Shown here piece by piece: positions 18,241-25,225 of a stretch of 25,225 nt of DNA; position 1 is the stretch's first letter; every line of letters starts with the position of its first letter. Under the pieces are notes generated by a model, which saw only the letters and a program-made list of their open reading frames with translations, made no database searches and was not told the DNA's origin. The translations under genes and the position numbers were made by a program. This stretch comes from Chara braunii (taxonomy: Eukaryota > Streptophyta > Charophyceae > Charales > Characeae): assembly GCA_003427395.1 (NCBI GenBank), contig BFEA01000046.1, positions 3,513,232 through 3,538,456 of the forward strand, in the 5' to 3' direction.

Positions 18241-19560
18241 TCATTTTGCAGGCATCTTCCCCTTGAGTGCTCTTTCATAGCCTGCGATGACTTGAGGTGC
18301 TGTTCTCATGAGTTCTTCTCGTGTGAGCCACCCGTCTTCTTTAGGATCCAGATGATGTCTGAAGCTCACACGATATTGCATTCTAGGTTTAGGAGGTCGC
18401 CCTCTGCCTGATGGTCGAGGAACAGGCATCACTTGATGCTCGATGATCTGGTCGATGTCCACTTCGCCATCCATGGTTGGGGGCAGCATTGATCTTCTGG
18501 AAGGAAACTGCTCAATTGCAGCGAAAGGTGCCAGCTTGGAGGCATGAAACACTGGGAAGGTGCGTAAGTGTGCAGGAATACGGATCACGTATGAAGGCCC
18601 ATCTGGTTGATCCCCTACAACGTCCAAGATCTCCCAGGGCCCGAAATACTGTGGCATCAGTTTTCTGGATATCCCCAACTCCTGACCTAATTCAGATGAC
18701 TTTACCCAGACTCGTTCACCTACCTGAAAGTTAGAGGGCCGTCTATGCTTATTCTCAAATGCAATCATACAATCTTGAGACTTCCTAATATGTTCAATGG
18801 CCCGCTGCAGCATCTGTTCATATTTGACAGCAAACTCTATGCTGCTAGGTGCTGCAATGGAGTGCCTTTCTGGTAGCAGAAAGTCCAATGCACTTCTGGG
18901 CTTCCAACCAAGATGTAACTGGTTGGGAGTCATACCGGTTGTACTGTGCACAACATTGTTGTACAAGCTGGTGACGAGAGGTAACTTCTCGTCCCAGTCA
19001 TCCTGAGTTGGCTCAATGTAATGCCGAAGCAGGTGCTGTACTACCCGCTTCATCTGTTCTGCTTGGCCATTTGACTAAGGGTGATTTCCTGAAGTCATTT
19101 GGAGTTTGGTGCCCATCTGTTCAGCAGTTGACTGCCACAGTTCACTTGTGAATCTCACATCCCTATCGCTAACGATGGATGTAGGCAAACCAAAATCCCA
19201 TACCCAATTATCCATAAACAGTTTAATGACGTAGTCAGTTTTAGCTGTTTCTGGCATGGTAATCAGTCTTGCGTACTTAGTAAAACGGTCGACTATAAAA
19301 AAGATATGACTCTTTCCAGACTTGCTGGTCACAACAGTGTCCATGAAATCCATAGACACACCGTGACCTGGTCCTTCAAGAATCGACAAGGGCTTGATCA
19401 GCCCAAGCGGAGCCTGAGTCCTTGGTTTGTCTCTTTGGCAAACCTGGCATGTTTCAACATAGCGTTTTGCATCTATCATCATAGAAGGCCACCAGAATCT
19501 TTGTACTAAGTTCGCTGATGTCTTTTCGTAACCAAAATGACCAGTCGCATCATGACATTC
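18241..19560 (-). pseudogene. pol: integrase with chromodomain-like tail, element D (one nonsense codon)
   Basis: Integrase of the Ty3/gypsy type. In the frame starting at 20217, the zinc-binding domain has H222, H227, C257 and C260. The catalytic core has D290 (VSMDFMD) and D351 (SDRDVRF). A TAG at 19075-19077 then interrupts, where a Gln is usual in the HPQ motif; after it the same frame goes on with SNGQAEQMKR, whose Glu is 36 residues after D351, completing DD35E. The C-terminal part has the GPY/F module (YFGPWEIL) and a chromodomain-like end (MQYRVSFRHH, GWLTREEL) to the stop at 18241. A chromodomain would guide insertion by binding chromatin marks; this one is atypical in sequence. Confidence 0.92.
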
Positions 19561-20274
19561 GCCTAAAAGCAAACCACGTAAAGACTCACTATCAGGAACA
19601 CACAACCTTTTATTCCCTGCCTTCTCAAGGAACAGCAAGCCATCTACCATCGTACACTCATCCAAAGTCTTCTTGTCCTTTGCTTGGAATCTACGGATGA
19701 TTTCTGACATGACTGGGTCTCCCTGATAGGCTTCCACCAACGATCGAGTGAGTTCGTCAGATATGCCAAACTCATTGACTAGCGCGCCCAGATAATCTGC
19801 CCTTCGTGATAATGCATCAGCCACCTTGTTATACGTACCCTTGATAGGATCAAGTTGATAGTCATACATGTCTATCACTTGAATCCATCTCTTGAGTGCA
19901 TCTGACAACACAGGCTGTGTCTTAATCCAGCGCAAAGTCTCATGGTCAGACCTCACATAGAAGAATCTTCCTAGAAGGTAGTGTCTCCAATGGACTAGCG
20001 CTCTGTATAGGGCGTAGAGCTCTCTCTCATTCGTGGACTTAGCTAATTTTTGAGATGGCATCTTCTTGCTCATATACTCAATCGGTCTCAACTTGGGCCC
20101 TTCCTGTTGCGCAAGGACCGCGCCTATGCCATATTGGCTGGCGTCTGTGGTCACAACAAACGACTTGTCAGGATGAGGAAGTTTGAGAACTTCATAATGC
20201 GTTAGAGCATACTTCAATTTCTTGAAGCTTACCTCACACTCTTCAGTCCACTCCCAAGGGGTATCAAGTCGAGT
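19561..20274 (-). pseudogene. pol: RNase H region of pol, element D
   Basis: RNase H removes the RNA template. In the frame starting at 20217 all four acidic residues are visible: D25 (TTDASQYGIG), E66 (NERELYAL), D91 (RSDHETLRW) and D134 (VADALSR). The stretch after 19800 links to integrase. A 1-nt insertion near 20275 separates it from the RT connection domain upstream. Confidence 0.9.
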
Positions 20275-21145
20275 TATAGATCTGTTAATGGGGAAGCTAT
20301 AGTACTATAGTTTTTCACAAATGGACGATAATAGCCCATCATCCTCAAAAACGATCTGACCTCAGTAACAGTCTGAGGTCTGGGCCAATCACGTACGCTG
20401 GCCATCTTCGCATCGTCCGGCCTCACTCCATCTGCTGAGATTTCATGACCCAAGTACAAGATCTTGGTGCGACCAACTCGCATTTGTCCAAGTTAACCTT
20501 GTACTGGTGCTGTCTTAGGAGACCTAGCACTGTTTTCAAGTGCTCAGCGTGCTCCTCTACAGTCCTACTAAATATGAGAATATCGTCGAGGTACACGACG
20601 ATAAACTTGTCCAAGTAGTCATGAAAAATCCTATTCATCGCATGCTGAAACGTACCAGGCGCTATGCATAGGCCAAAAGGCATCACTACAAACTCGTACA
20701 GACCGTACCTGGTCTGAAATGCGGTTTTGTGTTGATCCTCAGGAGTAACGACAATTTGATGGTATCCGGACTTCAAGTCTATCTTTGTGCAGTACCGGCA
20801 TCCCTGAACTCTATCCAAGAGGTCGTCGATGCGGGGTAGGGGCTCCGCGTTCTTAACGGTGATGGCATTGAGGCCCCTATAGTCAATGCACATCCTTAAT
20901 GGACCTCCCTTTTTTGGAACAAATAAGACTGGCGCACCGTAAGGGGAGGTACTAGGCCGTATCCATCCCTTCTCTGTGAGCTCCTTGAGCTGGCGGCGAA
21001 GCTCATCTAACTCCGCAGGAGACATCCTATAGATTCGTCCTCTAGGCACCTTACTACCTGGGACAATCTCTATTGCATGTACAACCTCCCTTTCCACCAC
21101 GCCTGTGGGCTCCTCCAAAAGGTCTGAATATTGTGCGACGACTCT
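20275..21145 (-). pseudogene. pol: reverse transcriptase, element D (frameshifted)
   Basis: RT of the gypsy type in two frames. The main one (21118 to about 20475) has [49 protein letters not shown] (catalytic D114) and VYLDDILIF (YLDD, residues 176-179). A T is missing near 20475, in CE(F)GRTK, judged by element E which keeps it; the frame then moves to 20483-20274 (ILYLGHEIS, EVRSFLRMMGYYRPF). Another small indel near 21138-21150 separates RT from protease. Position 152 is Ile where Asn is usual in LCNAPGTF. Otherwise the domain is close to intact. Confidence 0.92.
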
Positions 21146-21948
21146 TCTATCTCTGGGGGTGTTTTAACGGCCTCCCCTTTCTCAGAGACAAAGACAAGAT
21201 ACATGTCCTCCTCTCGATTCTGCTTATAGTAGTTATAGAAGGATGAAGCGCACATACACCCGTAGTTCTCTATTAGACCGCTAGCTCTATACTTTTGCAA
21301 TCTAACAGTTCTACCATTGGGCAATTTGTGGATCAACACCTTTCTATCCCAGGCAAACTGAGGTTGCAAGACTTCGAGGTAGTACATGCCTAGTAGCATA
21401 TCGAATGGCAGTTCGCCGCTCACCAGGAAAGAGATCTTATGGATCACTTCCCCTCCTCCATAGGAGAAGGTGCAGGCTACGTCCTTGACATAGTCCTTTA
21501 CAACCATTTGGTGCTTGTTGGCTAGCGTAGAAGCTACAGTTCTGCTAAGCCGCTGCACTTGGTCCCCTAAGTGCAGTCTATCCACACAAGCACGACCGAT
21601 GAAATTTCGTGTAGAGCCTATGTCTGCGAAGGCACCAACCTTGCGGCCACCTACATCTTCTTCTACCACGAAATGTTCACCCTTTGGACCTCTACTGATC
21701 ATCGCCCAAGAGTCCCTGGGGTCCTTCCCTGACCACTCAGTCTCTAACTCTTCTAGGGCCTCAGACACATCTCTCGAACAGAGCGTCGGTGGGTCTGAAT
21801 GTGTCTGCGGGGCGATGTGTGGGTCTCTAGCCTTGGCCAACGCCTGAAGTGGGGAAGGCAACGTTACCACTTCAGCGCGAGTAAGAGCGGCTAACACTCC
21901 TACTGGCCCGAGGTGTTTCCCTGTGAGCCGCTCACAGAAGTACTCCTA
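21070..21948 (-). pseudogene. pol: protease region of pol, element D
   Basis: Start of pol, read in the -1 frame relative to gag; the frame opens at 21945 and overlaps the gag end by 46 nt. The first ATG-like start is not convincing (GTG at 21897), which fits translation by frameshifting from gag. The retropepsin site reads ADIGSTRNF (D92, I93, G94 counting from 21897), where the family has D-S/T-G. The second conserved block is FDMLLGMYYLEVL. The frame runs past the RT linker into out-of-frame sequence and stops at 21070, because of an indel near 21138-21150. Confidence 0.82.
21885..21933 (-). promoter_or_regulatory. Predicted -1 ribosomal frameshift site, gag/pol of element D
   Basis: G_GGA_AAC on the minus strand (21921-21915) is in the gag frame as X_XXY_YYZ, 12 nt before the gag stop (21902-21900) and inside the 46-nt gag/pol overlap. 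Slipping by -1 enters the protease frame. The arms GAGCGGCT (21933-21926) and AGCCGCTC (21892-21885) are exactly complementary and would enclose the heptamer and the stop. Frameshift activity is inferred. Confidence 0.68.
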
Positions 21949-23288
21949 GGGTTCGAAGATAAGCCCACCACCGTTGGTGAAGCTACCTTCGTTGTGACCT
22001 TCTTGCCACGGCAAGTCCTGGACGTGTGGCCATAATTGCCACAGTTCATGCATGTGCCCCTGGCAACTCGGTCCCTCCACACCTCGTAATCCAAACCAAG
22101 CTTCACCCATGCGGGTGTCCCTTGGTCTCCCTGACCCGTGGACCGTCCTACCTTCTTCTTCCCGGTCCCCCTAGCCTTTTCTTTGATGGGGGCCACGACT
22201 CATCCATCTGAAGTCTCAATAGCCCCATCGTGCTCTGTCAACTCCCCAAGGTATGGGAAATCGTCAATCTCAGTCGATTGACCATCGTGGTCAACGAACA
22301 TTAACTGACCCTTCTTCTTCCAATCTTGGGGTAGTCTCTTCCTACCATCATGAGATGCCTTATGCGCAGACCCCAGCTTTGCCTCAATGTCCAGAGCTTT
22401 CTTACTAAAAGATGTGAAAGTGTGCTGTTCGACATAGGCCTCGTCAACCAGCTTGGTCCTTACCTCTGCAGGTAGGCACCTTAGGTAATCCGTCAGGAGA
22501 ACCTCCTGGTCAAAACGCACACCAGGTACCACGAGAAGGCGTTCTACGGTGTCTGTAAGCTCTCTAACATCCTTGAACCTGCGGGAACAAAGGTTGTTGA
22601 TAGCATCGGTGGCCTTTTGAGGCCCTTGCGGGTCGTGCCACCGGTTGTAAACAGACCGTACGAACTGTTCCAATGTCTGAGCCTGAGCCCAGGCATCAAA
22701 ATCCTGACCGTAGCCCTGCTGCTGCACTAAGCCATTCAACCAGCGAGTTGCTGACCCCTCTAAAAAGGAGGCAGCCACTACAACTTCCTGCTCTGGCCTT
22801 GTGAGCTTGTGCCTCACATAAGTAGGCATAGTCCTCACCCAGGTGTCCAAGTCTTCCTCCTCCTTCCTATCTCCATAGAAAGGCTTGGGACTCATCAGAG
22901 GTATCTTGGGCATCCACTGCATAGGCTGCATGGGCTCAGGGGCTTGCTGCAGCGGCTGCATAGCCACTGAAACAGGCTGCTGCACACTAACCTGGGCCTG
23001 GCTTGACAGTGGGACTGTAGTTACCACTGTCGTGGATGGTACGGTTGAGACTCTTTGAACCGGACCACTAGTTGCTGCTAAACCACCTGGAGGGGGCATG
23101 CCAAACATTGGAGAAAAGGTTTGTCCCGTGGGTCGCGGCATCGTTGAGGGACCCGCGCCTGCAGGGGGAACTACAGCAAACTGTGGCTGCCTCATCACTG
23201 GACGAGGAGCCTGGAGCACATCCAGAATTTGTTTATGGCGTGCCACTAGATCAGTCACCAGTTCCTGTTGAACTGCCTGCGCTTCTGC
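21900..23288 (-). pseudogene. gag: gag of element D: capsid and zinc knuckle (one nonsense codon)
   Basis: Gag builds the particle and binds RNA. The frame has a Pro/Gln/Val-rich start, then a capsid segment resembling the retrotransposon Gag family (DTWVRTMPTYVRHKL, AASFLEGSATRWLNGL, LTDYLRCLPAEVRTKL). A TGA at 22202-22200 interrupts; in the same frame it goes on with a basic stretch and a CCHC knuckle CMNCGNYGHTSRTC (C49, C52, H57, C62 counted from 22196). Stop at 21902-21900. Upstream, the frame is open only to 23336 and is -1 to the N-terminal ORF; no slippery heptamer lies in that overlap, so a small indel there is the simplest reading. The TGA fits a C-to-T change in CGA. Confidence 0.87.
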
Positions 23289-23809
23289 TATAGAACAACA
23301 TTTCGCAGCACGCGCCCAACTGGCTCTAATGTCGACTCATCTAGGTCCTCTAGTCTGCCTAATCCCTCTGCCTTATTCTCTAATCTGGCCTTCCTCATGA
23401 TAGCTTTTCTTCTCCTCTCTGATGCTTCGTCCAACTGCCGCCGTAACTCATTTTGAAGTTCTTCCGCTTTTTGGATTTCTATGTCCTCAGGTGTGAGTAG
23501 AACCGCTTGGCTGACTTGCAAGCCAACAGATTGACAAATTGTACCCGATCCACCTTGTCCAGCCCCTGACGAAGAAGCCTGGGAGGTGGACTGCGATGTC
23601 AAAGAGGCGGAAGCCATTGCAGCCGCTAAGCTGGTTGTTGCGTCCCTATTCCTCCTCGCCGCTGCTCTCTCCCTAGCTTCCCTTCGTAGTCTCCTCTCCT
23701 CTCCAGGACCTAACTCCAAGAAAGTCAAAGGTTGACTAAGAGCGGTTCTCCATGTGATCCTAATGGGTTGCACTAGCCTTTGCTCCTCCTCACCGCTGTC
23801 TTCACTCAT
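23288..23809 (-). pseudogene. N-terminal Gag segment of element D, charged coiled coil
   Basis: 173-residue frame starting at ATG 23809 (MSEDSGEEEQ). It is rich in Arg, Glu and Ala: EERRLRREARERAAARRNRD near residue 40, a Ser/Gly-rich centre, and a long predicted helix ELQNELRRQLDEASERRRKA near residue 115. It ends in another frame 30 bp before the capsid frame becomes certain, so it is most likely the head of Gag cut off by an indel; a separate small protein is the alternative. Element B's Gag begins with a similar charged helix. I do not recognise a named domain. Confidence 0.6.
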
Positions 23810-25076
23810 GAGCTACGGTGTGTGTGATCTAAACTAGAACTCACACTGAATCGTACCTTAGCGTGACACACAACCGTCTTTGATATACAACCATTATCGG
23901 TCGGCGGGAACAGAAACAATTAGGTGATATAGTCACAACTAATGTCAGGTCAACAAGATATATCACATCTATTTTTAGATTAGTCTAATACAGATCACTT
24001 TACAGCAAAGAGTCTGGTTTGTCTGTAACTGTATGTCAGTTGTCAGCAAAGTCTGTAACAACTAACTAATCAAAGATAGAAATAACATCTCCTGCTGGAG
24101 ATGTATACTGGATGGCAGATGAATAGTTTAATGCCACTGTGAACAGTTATCGGAATCCCCCCTCCCCTTGTATCCTTCTTGATTGGTCACTTTGTGTCAA
24201 CAATCCTGAGCATCTGGTTGAGCAGCGTGCCTGAAGGTGTGCAATCCGGCCCACCCCTGTGCCCCAAGTCATTGCCAAACATGCCAGCCAGTCCACTCTT
24301 ATTTACCCTCGTACGGAACGAGCCTTACGCCCGGTTGATCTGGCTGATCAGGAGGAATTTTAGGAGAGCCCCCATCTCCTCAGGAATTATTTAACGTCGC
24401 AGTCAGGACGACGATCACAGCCAGATTCAATCCGAGTGCCCAACCAGAAATATTTATAGGCGGTCTGGTAAGTGTCTCATAAAAGGCTGGCATGCCCGGC
24501 ACGACCTTTATTGCGCAAGCAACAGAACCAAGGACTTGCAGCCCAAGCATGCGTGTACTAGTCCCAGCGGGTTGGCATGGTGACCGTGACCCGAGTGCTT
24601 CGTCCAGGGCCCTTTAGAGGCTTCGCCCGTCTCCCACCAGCTTGCTGCCCAGGAAGAATGTCGACTCTCAAGGTTGAGCGCTAGCGACACCTCACATCGA
24701 GAGGACTCTCAAGACAGAACTCACTTCCTCACTGTAAGAAGAGATGAAGAGGGTAGATAAGGAAGAGAGCAACGTACCTCATAAATGCTGCCCCCAACCA
24801 CAGATTTCTCACCGGTAACCTGATGTGCAATTATGATGACCGGTCCTTGCCTCAGCACAACCAACAGCAGAATGTGGTTCCACCTTGGCTTAATATGTCA
24901 CATCAGCGAGTTCTCATCATCCTGCATACACCCCGTATGTCACCACATAGCTCCCTGGCGCGCCCACACTACCCTGGGCCGCCTACCGTTCAACGCCAAT
25001 GCCTTATCACTGCCCCACACCTCATGCGAAGCACCAATAGCTATTGCGAAGAACCAATGAAGCGCAGTATGAANCA
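23810..25076 (-). other. Untranslated leader of element D
   Basis: About 1.27 kb between primer-binding site and gag. The half next to the primer site (24569-25076) aligns with the leader of element C (5218-5743). The other half has no match in the window. A minus-strand TATA-like CTATAAATA is at 24451-24459, and an AATAAA word lies near 24506-24511. No long ORF. One undetermined base at 25074. Confidence 0.7.
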
Positions 25077-25088
25077 GCTCCGATACCA
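25077..25088 (-). promoter_or_regulatory. Primer-binding site of element D
   Basis: TGGTATCGGAGC on the minus strand, three bases from the LTR edge at 25092. Same variant as elements A and C. Confidence 0.88.
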
Positions 25089-25091
25089 AAT

Positions 25092-25225
25092 TGCAAGGAA
25101 AATAAGTAACAGCGAGCGCTCAGCGCCCAGCCTACTCCTACACAGCTACCACAGACTACAAAAAGACAATGCAACTGTTGACATCAGCGGCAGCCCGAAG
25201 TACTTGAAGATGTCGCCCATGCAGA
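25092..25225 (-). repeat. 5' LTR of element D, start only (runs off the window)
   Basis: TGCAAGGAAAATAAGTAAC opens the repeat exactly as at 17171. After 25 bp it jumps to sequence matching 17373 onward, so 177 bp present in the 3' LTR (17196-17372) are missing here. The last 109 bp differ from the 3' LTR by two transitions. Confidence 0.9.

Noticed and set aside
23288-23336. A second programmed frameshift in element D between the N-terminal ORF and the capsid
   Set aside because: The frames are in -1 relation, but no X_XXY_YYZ heptamer lies in the 49-nt overlap, so an indel is more likely.

Overview
The window is a stack of broken Ty3/gypsy-type LTR retrotransposons (Metaviridae, chromovirus-like) with no convincing host gene. 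The host is a nuclear genome of the plant lineage: the primer-binding sites match a plant-type initiator-Met tRNA end, and the integrases end in GPY/F and chromodomain-like tails. The wording of the pol proteins reminds me of charophyte algae (Chara), but that is an impression and was not tested.

Layout, with element names used below. Element A (+, 1-5217, family 1): an LTR without its first ~64 bp, a primer-binding site, an AT-rich leader, a broken gag, protease, reverse transcriptase and the first few residues of RNase H. Element C (-, 5218-6695, distantly related to D): only part of a leader, the primer-binding site and a complete 5' LTR. Element B (+, 6708-12328, family 1): leader, broken gag, protease fused in frame to the second half of integrase (RT, RNase H and the N-terminal part of integrase are gone), polypurine tract and a complete 3' LTR. 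Element E (+, 12464-13530): a decayed RT/RNase H piece of the D family. 13531-17170: about 3.6 kb in which I recognise no gene; it holds a ~47-bp tandem repeat and several perfect hairpins. Element D (-, 17171 to beyond the window end): a structurally complete element with 3' LTR, polypurine tract, integrase with chromodomain-like end, RNase H, RT, protease, gag with zinc knuckle, an N-terminal gag ORF, a ~1.27-kb leader, primer-binding site and the first 134 bp of the 5' LTR.

The best observation is how gag and pol are joined. In A, B and D the gag frame ends at or just after the heptamer GGGAAAC, placed exactly as X_XXY_YYZ in the gag frame, and in A and D the pol frame is the -1 frame and overlaps gag there. 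In family 1 the heptamer touches the gag stop codon. In A a perfect 7-bp hairpin follows 11 nt later. This predicts programmed -1 frameshifting for Gag-Pol synthesis in two separate retrotransposon families of this genome.

None of the copies looks able to move by itself: each has nonsense codons, small indels or large deletions. A and B have complementary losses, and the A/C/B mosaic implies insertion of C into B followed by a large deletion or an assembly misjoin near 5207-5218.
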